From the NCBI RefSeq assembly GCF_008107445.1, contig NZ_VSLD01000010.1:1-33697 (forward strand): a stretch of 33,697 nucleotides of DNA. Direction: 5' to 3'. Positions 8,653 through 16,212 of the stretch are shown one piece after another (position 1 is the stretch's first letter; every line of letters begins with the position of its first letter). Source of the stretch: Arthrobacter echini (GTDB lineage: Bacteria > Actinomycetota > Actinomycetes > Actinomycetales > Micrococcaceae). A program made the translations under genes and the position numbers. The notes beneath the pieces were generated by a model. The model made no database searches, had not been told where the DNA came from, and was given only the letters and a program-made list of their open reading frames with translations.

Positions 8653-9162
8653 TTATCGAGTGAGTGTGCGGATCATCTCGAGTTCGCGCTGATTGTGGTC
8701 AAGGACGTAGAAGGTAGTGGTTCCCGTTAATTCATAGCCGCGCCGCTGGTAGAACGCTTGTGCCCGGTGGTTGTGTTCGTGCACGGTCAATCGAAGGGTT
8801 GGAGCGTGAGTGCCGGCCCATGCCTCAACAACATCGAGCATTCTGTCGGCGACGCCGGCGCTGCGTCCGCGATGTGATGGGGCGATGTAGACGCCGACGA
8901 GCAGGGGCCCTACGGAGGTGTTTGGAATCCAGCCGCCCATGGCCCCGACCCACGTCCCTGCTGCGTCGATCGCGACGATGGAGGTGCTGTTCTCGGCGTT
9001 GCCGCGCCGTCCGCGCAGACGCCACTCCTGTTCGTCCTGTTGCTGCGCGTCCTCAAGACGTTCGGCGAAGCCGTGCGGGGTATCCCGGATCATGTCCAAG
9101 CGGAGGTTCCGAACGGCTTCCCAATCGTCCTCAGTGGTCGTCCTGATGGTCACGTCCTTCAT
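8653..9162 (-). CDS. GNAT N-acetyltransferase
   Basis: A 169-residue protein of the GCN5-related acetyltransferase family, which transfers acetyl from acetyl-CoA to an amine. The N-terminus IRTTTEDDWEAVRNLRLDMI is typical. The acetyl-CoA site is VGVYIAPSHRGRSAGVADRML (V[YF]hxPxxRGxG/A type), followed by LRLTVHEHNHRAQAFYQRRGYELTG, the standard motif B. The substrate is unknown; toxins, antibiotics, amino acids and proteins are all possible. The ATG is preceded by TAGGTT with a 6-nt gap and no Shine-Dalgarno, so the gene is probably leaderless. Confidence 0.9.
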   Translation of the reverse strand: MKDVTIRTTTEDDWEAVRNLRLDMIRDTPHGFAERLEDAQQQDEQEWRLRGRRGNAENSTSIVAIDAAGTWVGAMGGWIPNTSVGPLLVGVYIAPSHRGRSAGVADRMLDVVEAWAGTHAPTLRLTVHEHNHRAQAFYQRRGYELTGTTTFYVLDHNQRELEMIRTLTR

Positions 9163-9168
9163 GGACCA

Positions 9169-9174
9169 AACCTA
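9169..9174 (-). promoter_or_regulatory. -10 box of leaderless GNAT gene
   Basis: TAGGTT on the minus strand, 6 nt before ATG 9162, with no ribosome binding site between. Confidence 0.5.
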
Positions 9175-9248
9175 ATGCGATCGCTCCACGATTCTGCCTA
9201 GCGGGGCGACCGCCCGCTAAGGCATCCTTCACTGAGATCTGTTCGGGG

Positions 9249-9888
9249 CTAGGTGAACGCCCTCGTTAGCTCGGTGAGGGATTCAAGGCGTACATCGGCA
9301 AGGTCGACCTCAGGACGTTGAGCGTGAAGGTATCCCCACGGGCCACGACGGATGAAAGCGGTGCGCATACCTGCTGCCCGCGCTGGCAGGATGTCGTTAT
9401 CCAAGCGGTCCCCGACGTACAAGATCGCGCTGGCATCATGCCCGGCGGTATGTACAACGCGGGAGAAGAACTGGCCAGAGGGCTTCGCTACACCCCAGGC
9501 AGCGGAAGAAGCGATGAAGTCCGCATTGAAGCCGAGCTCGTGTAGTTGGGCTTCAACACCGCTTGGTTGGTTCCCAGCTATCCCAACAACGAGACCGGCG
9601 TCTCTGGCAGCCTGCAAACAGCTCAGCGCGTCGAGGTAAAGGTCCGCCTGGTCGATGGACGGAGGCTCAGCAGGACGCTCGACACCCAACACGTCCCAGA
9701 CACCATGATGGTCCTTGTCTTGGGCTATGAAGGCGCCGAGTGTCCCCATCAACGCCAAAGGGCGTCACTCCCGCACGCTCGGCCTGCACCGCCCATGCCC
9801 GGGACTCGTCGACCAGCGTCTCGCCGACGTCGAACACTATCGCCTGGACCCCGGCAGGGATCCTTACCGTTCCAGGTATCCTGTCCAC
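9249..9888 (-). pseudogene. HAD-superfamily hydrolase, frameshifted
   Basis: The N-terminus (from ATG 9888) carries the HAD nucleophile motif VFDVGETLVDES, where the first Asp is catalytic. About 45 codons in, at AGVTPF, the frame breaks; the protein resumes in the next frame as ALMGTLGAFIAQDKDH and runs to 9249 with the remaining HAD motifs (VVGIAGNQ for the motif II region, KPSGQFFSRV with the motif III Lys, YVGDRLDNDILPARAAGM for motif IV). One extra C in the CC at 9755-9756 of the plus strand (an extra G in the gene) explains the break. Both halves otherwise look healthy, so the mutation is recent or is a sequencing error. The start overlaps the upstream GNAT gene by 25 bases, so the two formed an operon. 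Confidence 0.85.
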
Positions 9889-10388
9889 TCAGTCCGTCTC
9901 GTCCGGAATTGCAGGTAGTAGCTTTCCTCTCCAAGGAACACTCCCGGCCCGCCTGTTCCTGTCTCCTGCATCCCGAGGGATCGAAGGATCCGAACGGAGG
10001 CCGTGTTGGCGACCAGCGCTTCCGACCAGATGCAGTTCAGAGCCAGTTCGTTGAAGCCATGCGCAATGCCGGCTCGGGCGGCTCGTTGGCCAAGGCCTTG
10101 CCCCCAGCGGTATGAGGGGCCAATCACGAACCCGAGCTCCTTCTCGCCCGAAGTCGAGCCGTGAAGATCCACGTACCCGACCAGGTCATCGTCGGCGTCC
10201 TCGACGGCCAACCGGATCAACTCACCAGGCGAATACTCGACCTGTCGCACCCAGAAGTCGTGTAATGCAACTCGAGACGTCACGGTCCACCCTGTGTGCT
10301 GGCAGAAAGTAGTGTCCTCTCCCCATGCAGCGAGGACAGCTGCATCCGCGTGCTGCAGAGGCCGCAAGCGCAAAGCTGGGGGAGTCAT
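9864..10388 (-). CDS. GNAT N-acetyltransferase, RimJ-like
   Basis: A 174-residue acetyltransferase of the RimJ/RimL-like GNAT subgroup. It opens with LRLRPLQHADAAVLAAW, contains LVGYVDLHGSTSGEKELGFVIGPSYRWGQGLGQRA (acetyl-CoA loop R-W-G-Q-G-L-G) and ends NTASVRILRSLGMQETGTG, all standard for this subgroup. The substrate is unknown. Its last 25 bases overlap the start of the frameshifted HAD gene. The ATG is preceded by TAGGTT with a 6-base spacer (GAGGAC), which could act both as leaderless spacing and as a weak Shine-Dalgarno sequence. It is divergent from the S66 peptidase gene. Confidence 0.9.
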   Translation of the reverse strand: MTPPALRLRPLQHADAAVLAAWGEDTTFCQHTGWTVTSRVALHDFWVRQVEYSPGELIRLAVEDADDDLVGYVDLHGSTSGEKELGFVIGPSYRWGQGLGQRAARAGIAHGFNELALNCIWSEALVANTASVRILRSLGMQETGTGGPGVFLGEESYYLQFRTRRTEWTGYLER

Positions 10389-10394
10389 GTCCTC

Positions 10395-10400
10395 AACCTA
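10395..10400 (-). promoter_or_regulatory. -10 box of leaderless RimJ-like gene
   Basis: TAGGTT on the minus strand, 6 nt before ATG 10388, the same geometry as the neighbouring genes. Confidence 0.5.
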
Positions 10401-10509
10401 TCGGCCTGTCCGCTGGATCTCTCCGTGTGATCAGTACGCAAGCCGATCTTTCAGTGGGCGCCGACCCTACTTACCCGGCTGGGAGGAATGAGGGCGTGTG
10501 ATGGGTTGC

Positions 10510-10515
10510 TACCGT
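10510..10515 (+). promoter_or_regulatory. -10 box that fixes the S66 gene start
   Basis: TACCGT ends 6 nt before ATG 10522. This favours 10522 as the true start over GTG 10498 or ATG 10501, although a GGAGGA at 10482-10487 would suit those. Confidence 0.45.
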
Positions 10516-10521
10516 GGCCTG

Positions 10522-11543
10522 ATGGTTGCCGTGCGTTATCCCAAGCCCCTTCGACGTGGTGACCGTATTGAGGTGCCCGCCCCGTCCATGGGTGTCCCGG
10601 ATGCTTTACATGAGCGGTTGCACGCCGCTGTTACCGCGCTCAGGGATCAGGGCTTCGACCCGCATCTGCGTCCCCATGCCACCATTAGCGGCCTCACGCC
10701 CGCACCGGCGCGGGAGCGCGCAGCAGATCTTCAGGCAGCGTTCATCAGAGCGGGCGCAGTGCTGCCGCCCTGGGGCGGGAAGCTGGCGATCGAGCTCATC
10801 GACGACCTCGACTGGGATGCCCTTGCCGAGGCCGACACGTGGTTCGTCGGCTGGTCGGACATCTCGACCCTGCTGATGCCACTGACCATCCTCACCGGCG
10901 TCGCTACCCTCCACGGGGCGAACCTGATGGACGAGCCCTGGGAGCTACCGACCCAGTTCCGACGCTGGACGGAGGTCGCCGGCCTGAGCCACGGAGACTC
11001 CTTCACGCAGCACGCCGCTCCCCGCCGCCGCTCACGCCCTTGGGTCGACTGGAACGACGAACCCTCAACCGCGACTCCGCCTACGAAACCCCGACCCGGT
11101 GGCGGTCCCAGGACGGCCAGCCGGTCAGCATGCGTGGCCGGCTGATCGGTGGCTGCCTGGAAACCGTCTCCCTCCTTGCCGGGTCGCGGTTCGGAGACGT
11201 CCCGGGCTTCGCCCAGCGCCACGCACCCGAAGGCGTCATCGTCTACCTTGAGTCGGCCGGCTCCGATGCACCAGCCGTACTCCGAATGCTCTGGTCCCTG
11301 CGATTAGCGGGCTGGTTCCACCACGCCTCCGGCATCCTCATCGGCCGCACCAGTGCCGAGGACGCCAGTGACCTGAGCCAGGCAGAAGCCGTGTCCCGGG
11401 CACTCAGAGATCTCGGCATCCTGGTCATCGTCGACTTCGACATCGGACACCAACCCCCGCAGCTGCCCTTGGTCAATGGCTCCCTCGCAGACATCACATT
11501 CCGCGATAACTACGGCACCATCATCCAGCACCTGGCGAGCTAG
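10522..11543 (+). pseudogene. S66-family LD-carboxypeptidase/MccF-like protein, frameshifted
   Basis: The first frame gives YPKPLRRGDRIEVPAPSMGV, the standard S66 N-terminus, and the serine nucleophile in TWFVGWSDISTLL, then HGANLMDEPWELP. It loses its frame near 11060-11090 (about residue 185), and the rest continues in another frame as YETPTRWRSQDG, RGRLIGGCLE, ILIGRTSAED and a C-terminal HQPPQLPLVNGSLADI. One missing base, or two extra, would restore one protein of about 340 residues, the family's normal length. S66 enzymes cleave LD bonds in peptidoglycan fragments or inactivate microcin C-like nucleotide antibiotics. As read, the gene is broken; sequencing error cannot be excluded. Confidence 0.85.
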
Positions 11544-11596
11544 CGGGGTCCCAAAAGCGATCCCTCTGCGGGAATCTTCTAACCCGGGATCGTGCT

Positions 11597-12406
11597 CTAG
11601 GTCGGTCCTCCTGTGCGGCTCCCAAAGCGGTGGCGCCAGGCTGTCCGCTCGACGATGGTGAAACCTAGGTGAGCCAGGTTGCGGATACTAGATGTTCCAG
11701 GTGCTGCGGTGGCCGTGGTCAGGGAGATGTTCAGCGCTTCTGCTACATGAAGGCGGTGTGTCAGAAGGGCAGCTTGGGCTCGATTGCCTCGCGCAGCATG
11801 AAGGGTGGATGCTCCTCCTAGGACCGCTCCCGTGGGGTGGAGGGACATTGCCGCCGCTGCAAGAGGTTCGCCGTCGCGGCAAGCGATGAAACCGCGAACC
11901 GCCGGTACGGTATGTTCGGCCCGAATCAACGCTGAAACTTCGCGGGGCGCGGCGTAGCCGGCGGTCAGGAGGTCCAGGAACTGTTGTGCGTTCTCCTGTG
12001 CGCAGACTTCATGGATTTCCCACCCGCTGACGGCTTCGCTCGGCCCTTCAGTCCGCGCGTTCAGATAGGCGATGGGTCGTACGGGTGCTTGCTCGTACCC
12101 TTCGCTCAGTAATCGTTCCCTAAGGCTCTGGGATGGCCCTGTCGCCACGACCGTCACCTGGCGTGGATCCGGGAACCTTTCGAGTGCGTCGGGCAGGACC
12201 TCGACCGATTCTTCGCTCACGCCTTCGATGGTGTTGAGAAACCCGTAGGGCCCTGCGGTGGCCATGCTTACGCGCAGTTCATCTACGCAGAATGACTCGA
12301 AGCGCCCGGACAGTCCTGCGCCCGCCGCCGCATCAAGTGCGGCCGATTTACGGGCGAAGACAGCGAGCTCCGCCCAGTGAGCAGACACTTCGGCTTTGCC
12401 CAGCAT
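11597..12406 (-). CDS. GNAT-like N-acetyltransferase, two-domain
   Basis: A 269-residue protein. The N-terminal half is a degenerate GNAT-like region (FCVDELRVSMATAGPYGFLNTIEGV, then VTVVATGPSQSLRERLLSEGYE). The C-terminal half is a recognisable GNAT domain with VRGFIACRDGEPLAAAAMSLHP, the acetyl-CoA segment LGGASTLHAARGNRAQAALLTHRL and SIRNLAHLGFTIVER. The substrate is unknown. No Shine-Dalgarno is visible, but TAGGCT lies 6 nt before ATG 12406. It lies downstream of merR in the same direction with a small hairpin between. Confidence 0.85.
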   Translation of the reverse strand: MLGKAEVSAHWAELAVFARKSAALDAAAGAGLSGRFESFCVDELRVSMATAGPYGFLNTIEGVSEESVEVLPDALERFPDPRQVTVVATGPSQSLRERLLSEGYEQAPVRPIAYLNARTEGPSEAVSGWEIHEVCAQENAQQFLDLLTAGYAAPREVSALIRAEHTVPAVRGFIACRDGEPLAAAAMSLHPTGAVLGGASTLHAARGNRAQAALLTHRLHVAEALNISLTTATAAPGTSSIRNLAHLGFTIVERTAWRHRFGSRTGGPT

Positions 12407-12412
12407 GTCCGA

Positions 12413-12418
12413 AGCCTA
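12413..12418 (-). promoter_or_regulatory. -10 box of leaderless two-domain GNAT gene
   Basis: TAGGCT on the minus strand, 6 nt before ATG 12406. It gives the gene its own promoter, independent of merR. Confidence 0.5.
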
Positions 12419-12437
12419 ACGTCAGCTAATTATCACG

Positions 12438-12454
12438 GTGGCTCGCTGAGCCAC
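12438..12454 (-). terminator. Hairpin after the MerR gene
   Basis: GTGGCTC and GAGCCAC form a perfect 7-bp stem with a 3-base loop, about 90 bp beyond the MerR stop codon. There is no T-run, so termination is only a guess. Confidence 0.35.
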
Positions 12455-12543
12455 TCAACCGTTTTGTTCGTGGAGCGGCTCACGGACGCGAAAGGCGCTC
12501 ATCGAATATGAGGTAGGTGGTTCTCGTTTGGTGGTGAACAGGT

Positions 12544-13311
12544 TCAGGGAACGTGGTGGAGGTGGTGTGTCGCGTAGGCGCGGATCGCTGCTGCTATCCA
12601 GGGGGGAAGGTCGGAATCTCCGGCTGCGACGGCGTCTCGTTGTGCGGGATCGTTCTCGATCAAGTCGGCAAGGGCGTAGTAGGCAGCTGCGTCGACGGGC
12701 CATACCGCCCGTACCGCCGTGTAGTGCTCGGCGATGAGGTCAAGCGCTGCAGGTGAGATGGGGACGATACCCATGTGTCGGGCGTGGGACAGGCGGGCGT
12801 AGAGTTCCTGCCCATCGGCTGCTGCCTGGTCGTAGTCGTTCCTCGTCCACCGGGCTGTGCGGCTGGTTGCGGCTTCCACACTGGCGCCGGCAGCTGACCC
12901 GAATCGTTCCTGGAGAGTGGCGGCAAGGTTCGCCCTTTTCTCGTCCAGTCCGCGGAAGAAGTCTTCGTCGGCTAGTCGGTCATTGCGTTCCAGGTCGTCG
13001 ACGGTGCGAATGATGGTGGCCGCGATCCGGTCGAGGCGTTCACGTTCAGCGGTGATGAGCGCCAGGTGGCGGCGCAATGCAGAAGCTTCGTCGGCATCGC
13101 CGGCGAGGATCGCATTGATCTGAGGGAGCGGAACGTCGAGCTCGCGCAGTAATAGGATGCGCTGCAACCGGCGCAGCTGGTGACGTCCGTACCAGCGGTA
13201 CCCGTTGGAAGACACAGCAGCAGGGGTGAGTAACCCGATGTCATCGTAATGCCGCAAGGTCCTGGCTGAGACGCCAGCCATCTTCGCGACCTGGCTGATC
13301 GAGTACTGCAT
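12544..13311 (-). CDS. MerR-family regulator with TipAS-like ligand domain
   Basis: About 255 residues from ATG 13311. The MerR winged helix is SISQVAKMAGVSARTLRHYDD (residues 3-23) followed by IGLLTP and the wing NGYRWYGRHQLRRLQRI. A long dimerisation helix (residues 75-118) follows. Residues about 125-255 look like a TipAS antibiotic-recognition domain, with WTRNDYDQAAADGQELYARL, a segment equivalent to the usual ...AEHYTAV and an HH-rich C-terminus. TipA-type regulators bind drugs such as thiopeptides and then untwist a promoter with a 19-bp spacer. Exactly such a promoter lies in the 55-bp gap to the divergent HEAT-repeat gene, so that gene is the likely target. The ATG is preceded by TACCGT with a 6-nt gap. 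Longer in-frame starts upstream would cross that promoter and are unlikely. Confidence 0.9.
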   Translation of the reverse strand: MQYSISQVAKMAGVSARTLRHYDDIGLLTPAAVSSNGYRWYGRHQLRRLQRILLLRELDVPLPQINAILAGDADEASALRRHLALITAERERLDRIAATIIRTVDDLERNDRLADEDFFRGLDEKRANLAATLQERFGSAAGASVEAATSRTARWTRNDYDQAAADGQELYARLSHARHMGIVPISPAALDLIAEHYTAVRAVWPVDAAAYYALADLIENDPAQRDAVAAGDSDLPPWIAAAIRAYATHHLHHVP

Positions 13312-13317
13312 ACCTCG

Positions 13318-13323
13318 ACGGTA
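13318..13323 (-). promoter_or_regulatory. -10 box of leaderless merR gene
   Basis: TACCGT on the minus strand, 6 nt before ATG 13311. It lies close to the divergent promoter, so MerR bound there could also control its own gene. Confidence 0.45.
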
Positions 13324-13328
13324 GCGGC

Positions 13329-13366
13329 TTGACCCTCTCGTAACGGCAACTTCTAGTGTTGCCTCC
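13329..13366 (+). promoter_or_regulatory. MerR-type promoter with 19-bp spacer
   Basis: TTGACC (13329-13334) and TAGTGT (13354-13359) are separated by 19 bp, the over-long spacer typical of MerR-activated promoters. A GGCAAC/GTTGCC inverted repeat (13345-13350 and 13358-13363) overlaps the -10 region. Only 7 nt separate the -10 from ATG 13367, so the transcript should be leaderless. Confidence 0.75.
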
Positions 13367-14158
13367 ATGGAATCAGAACCACTCCTCACCGAACCCACCG
13401 GCGAACCGCGGATCGACGGAGCCCTTCGAGGGCTCGTGAATCCCGACCGGGATGTCCGTCAAGCCGCGGCCCTTGACCTCGGCACGATCGCCGCCCCTGC
13501 TACAGCGCAGACACTGGTAGCAAGGTTGGGGCTTGAGCAGGACTTCTTCGTACGCGACACTCTGTCCTGGGCGCTCACCCGCATCCCCGATGCCGCTACG
13601 CCCCTTCTACTCGACGCACTCGACGAGACGGATACTGCCAGCCGTGTGCAAGTACTCCACGTCCTGAGCAAGATCGCGGACCCGGCAACGACGGAAGCCA
13701 TCGTAGCGCTGACAGCGGACACCGACTCCGCCGTGGCTTCCAAAGCCAGATGGGCGCTCACCCGCATTGGGGACCCCACAGTGGTTCCAGCCCTGGCTGC
13801 TCATCTAGGACTTGGTGATAGCACCAACCAGAACGACCTCACCCGCGACCTCGCCTCGTTCGGTACCGCAGCTGTCCCCATCCTCGTTACAGCGCTAACC
13901 AGTGACAAGGCACCTGTACGACGCCACGCAGCCGAAGTGCTGTGCTTCATGGGCCCAGAAGCAGAAACCGCCACCGGCGCCTTGGCTCAGGCACTACAAG
14001 ACGCCGCCGATGACGTTCGCCTTTGCGCAGCCATGGCCCTCTATGAAGTGGACACCCCGGAAACACGGGAGACCCTCTCCCACCACACCGAAGCCGATGA
14101 CCCGCGTGTGCGTGGGATTGCCCGCCGCTCACAGACCAAAACTGCCAGCACGCGTTGA
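13367..14158 (+). CDS. HEAT-repeat protein under MerR control
   Basis: A 263-residue alpha-solenoid protein made of about six HEAT or PBS-lyase-like repeats of roughly 31-38 residues. Examples are NPDRDVRQAAALDLGTIAAPATAQTL, the recurring ALTRI(P/G)D helix turn at two places, and KAPVRRHAAEVLCFMGPEAE. There is no enzyme motif, signal peptide or membrane segment, so it is a cytoplasmic scaffold or binding protein. The divergent TipAS-type regulator and the 19-bp-spacer promoter suggest it is made when a small molecule, perhaps an antibiotic, is sensed. It might sequester that compound or protect its target, but this is inference. The gene appears leaderless. Confidence 0.9.
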   Translation: MESEPLLTEPTGEPRIDGALRGLVNPDRDVRQAAALDLGTIAAPATAQTLVARLGLEQDFFVRDTLSWALTRIPDAATPLLLDALDETDTASRVQVLHVLSKIADPATTEAIVALTADTDSAVASKARWALTRIGDPTVVPALAAHLGLGDSTNQNDLTRDLASFGTAAVPILVTALTSDKAPVRRHAAEVLCFMGPEAETATGALAQALQDAADDVRLCAAMALYEVDTPETRETLSHHTEADDPRVRGIARRSQTKTASTR

Positions 14159-14447
14159 ACACGCCACCGCAGCCTGAGTAGTAAAGTGACGCATCCAACT
14201 GTCCGGTGGAGGATCGCTCTAAGGGACTGCCCACTCGCTGCGGCGGCTACAGACCCCGCCAGTTACCCGTCAAAAATCCCGCCATCTTCGAGGAAAGTCA
14301 CAGGCATGTCTGTCGATTCTTGAAGTCGTCTGCACCACTTCCCAAAGTCCTCTGCACCGGCGCAAACCGACCCACCGGCGCAACAGCTTACGTTGCGCTT
14401 CGGGATCCTCTGCCGTGCGCTCCGTGGACGGCCCGGAATTGTGGGGC
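14159..14447. other. Intergenic region with paired 14-bp repeats
   Basis: No supported gene. Two near-identical 14-mers, AAGTCGTCTGCACC (14323-14336) and AAGTCCTCTGCACC (14345-14358), lie 22 bp apart. Short repeats like this occur near the ends of IS21-type insertion sequences, so this may be the scar of an element, but no transposase remains. Confidence 0.4.
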
Positions 14448-15674
14448 TCAAGCCGCTGTCGGTGGTTGCCCGTCAGTGGTTCGGATGAGGATGAGCGCGA
14501 GGACGGTGCAGGCAATGAAGACGGCACCGCCGGCTGTGATGGCAAGGGTCAGATCGATGGTGGCCAGTGCGCCGCCGGCGATGGACCCGAGGGCCAGGCC
14601 GAGGAGGCCTAGAACCCGCGATCCGGCATTGACCCTTCCGCGGAGCTCGTCCGGTACGAGCCGTTGTCGAAGGGACGTGGCGCAGATTCCCCAGACGACG
14701 GCGTGCAGGATGTAGATCGCCAACAGGATCGCGGCGAGTATGGGCTCTGTCGTCATCGCCAGAGCGAACAGCGAGAGCGCACCGGTGAGAAGGCTAGTTG
14801 CGATGGTCATGCGGTAACCGAATCGTGCTCGAACACGACTGGTAAGAAATGACCCGGCTAGCCCTCCGAGGGCGGAGACGGCGAGAATCATTCCGTATCC
14901 GGTCTCGTTAACACCGAGCCGGTCTTGGGCGAAGAGGACGAGGATCGAGAACGGCAGCATGTAACCGACACTCGCCAGGGCACCTACGAGGGCGAGGCCG
15001 CCCACGACACGGTTTCGGGCGATCCACCGCAACCCGTCGAATGCTTCCGTCCAGAACGCCCGAGGCGCTGATAGTTCTGAACTCGTGGCTGATCTTTTCA
15101 GGGCCCGGGGTAGGGCCAGTGCCAGGAACCCGGCGACGGCCCATAGTCCTCCCATCATGAAGACCGGCATGGTCGCAGCGACGGCGAACAACAAGCCGCC
15201 TAAGGGTGGTCCGACGAATTCGTCAGCGACCAGTTGGGTCGCTGAGATGCGCCCGTTCGCCCGGTCGAGGTCCCGGTCATGAACGTAAGAGGGGACAAGG
15301 GAAATGGCTGCGTTGTCAGCTGCGCTTTCAAGGGTGCCAAGGATCCCGAAGGCCACATAGAGCAGGACCAGACCTTCCACGCCGACCAGCAGAGAGATGG
15401 CCAGGGCGAGTATCGCCGCGCCCCGTAGGAGGTTCGCCATTGCCAGAAGGGTGCGCCGGTCGGCGCGGTCGACCCATACGCCGATGGGTAGGGCGACAAG
15501 TAACCTGACGAGCGCGTAGACGGTAGCGAGGCCTGCGATGAAGCGGGGATCATCGGTGAGGGACGCGGCAAGAAGTGGGATGGACACAAACGCAAGGCCA
15601 TCAGCGAGGTTCGATGCGGCATTTGCGGTTAGAAGGACGTGAAACGAGCGGCCGATAGACATTGCTGTGAGCAT
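14448..15674 (-). CDS. MFS efflux transporter
   Basis: About 408 residues from ATG 15674 (MSIGRSF at 15662 is an alternative). It has roughly 12 hydrophobic segments. Signature features are the N-terminal NAASNLADGLAFVSIPLLA, the loop motif GVWVDRADRRTLL after helix 2 and a second-half equivalent, VRARFGYRMT. The overall pattern fits the EntS/macrolide-exporter-like branch, with the SYVHDRDLDRANGRISATQ segment typical of it. It should sit in the inner membrane and export drugs or siderophore-like compounds by proton antiport; the substrate is unknown. No strong ribosome binding site is seen (a GGGACGG lies near). Downstream repeats may mark an element boundary. Confidence 0.88.
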   Translation of the reverse strand: MLTAMSIGRSFHVLLTANAASNLADGLAFVSIPLLAASLTDDPRFIAGLATVYALVRLLVALPIGVWVDRADRRTLLAMANLLRGAAILALAISLLVGVEGLVLLYVAFGILGTLESAADNAAISLVPSYVHDRDLDRANGRISATQLVADEFVGPPLGGLLFAVAATMPVFMMGGLWAVAGFLALALPRALKRSATSSELSAPRAFWTEAFDGLRWIARNRVVGGLALVGALASVGYMLPFSILVLFAQDRLGVNETGYGMILAVSALGGLAGSFLTSRVRARFGYRMTIATSLLTGALSLFALAMTTEPILAAILLAIYILHAVVWGICATSLRQRLVPDELRGRVNAGSRVLGLLGLALGSIAGGALATIDLTLAITAGGAVFIACTVLALILIRTTDGQPPTAA

Positions 15675-15738
15675 ATAACCGTCCCAGAACCCGCTCAGGC
15701 GCTGCTTATGCGACGGGCGAGTCAGCCCCGACAGTGAA

Positions 15739-15771
15739 CGAGCCCGCAACGATTAGGTCGTTGCGGGCTCG
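15739..15771 (-). terminator. Perfect 14-bp stem hairpin
   Basis: CGAGCCCGCAACGA (15739-15752) and its exact complement (15758-15771) with a 5-base loop, just after the stop of the 68-residue gene (15788). It has no U-run, but such strong stems act as terminators in high-GC bacteria. Confidence 0.7.
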
Positions 15772-15787
15772 CTTACGTGACTGCCGT

Positions 15788-15994
15788 TTAGACGCGCTGA
15801 CTGATGGTGCCGCCGGGATTGCGGCCAGCCGCTGACTGGGTCACGAATTGGCCACTGGAGGCTGACCGGTGGACGGTGGTGGAGTTCTTGGTGCCAGATC
15901 CCACTCGCTCCGTTGTGGTCTTTCCAGGCCACCGTGCGACCGTTGCCTTCGAAACGAAGCGGCCACTCTTAGCTGATCGGTTTACCGATGCCAT
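15788..15994 (-). CDS. 68-residue basic protein with internal repeat
   Basis: A small Ser/Thr/Arg-rich protein built from two copies of one unit of about 27 residues: RSAKSGRFVSKATVAR-W-PGKTTTERV (residues 6-31) and RSASSGQFVTQSAAGR-N-PGGTISQRV (residues 43-68). ATG 15994 is preceded by AAGGA at 8-nt spacing. I recall short proteins of this kind in Micrococcaceae genomes without a known function. It is followed by a strong hairpin and has a structured leader of about 185 nt. A promoter-like element shared with the sigma-factor gene lies upstream, so it may belong to that sigma factor's regulon. There is no signal peptide or membrane segment. Confidence 0.75.
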   Translation of the reverse strand: MASVNRSAKSGRFVSKATVARWPGKTTTERVGSGTKNSTTVHRSASSGQFVTQSAAGRNPGGTISQRV

Positions 15995-16047
15995 GGTGTG
16001 TTCCTTTCACTGCTGTTGAGTTGTCGAGACGACCCCGGAGGCAGAGT

Positions 16048-16063
16048 GCCGCTAGATAGCGGC
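16048..16063. repeat. Palindrome in leader of 68-residue gene
   Basis: GCCGCTAGATAGCGGC is a perfect 7-bp inverted repeat with a 2-base centre. It lies 54 bp upstream of the gene starting at 15994 and could be an operator or an RNA hairpin in its leader. Confidence 0.6.
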
Positions 16064-16118
16064 TGCGAACTCAGATACAGTCAGTGCTCTGGTGAGACCT
16101 GACTTCCTCAGGGCTTGC

Positions 16119-16153
16119 GGGCCGTCTCGCTGCAACGAGGCGGCCCATTTTTA
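16119..16153 (+). terminator. Intrinsic terminator on the plus strand
   Basis: GGGCCGTCTCG (16119-16129) pairs with CGAGGCGGCCC (16136-16146) with one G-U wobble and a 6-base loop, followed by ATTTTTA. This is a canonical intrinsic terminator for plus-strand transcription, yet no plus-strand gene precedes it. On the minus strand it would be a hairpin inside a leader. Confidence 0.75.
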
Positions 16154-16182
16154 GTTGTAGCGGTTTGTCCCAACACCTCGGT

Positions 16183-16212
16183 ATATGTACGCCACCGGCT
16201 ACTTCCCCTCGC
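16183..16212 (-). promoter_or_regulatory. Promoter-like bipartite element, copy 1
   Basis: On the minus strand GCGAGGGGAAG, then 10 variable bases, then CGTACATAT. The same two blocks at the same spacing lie upstream of the sigma-factor gene. This copy points toward the 68-residue gene at 15994. Confidence 0.6.
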
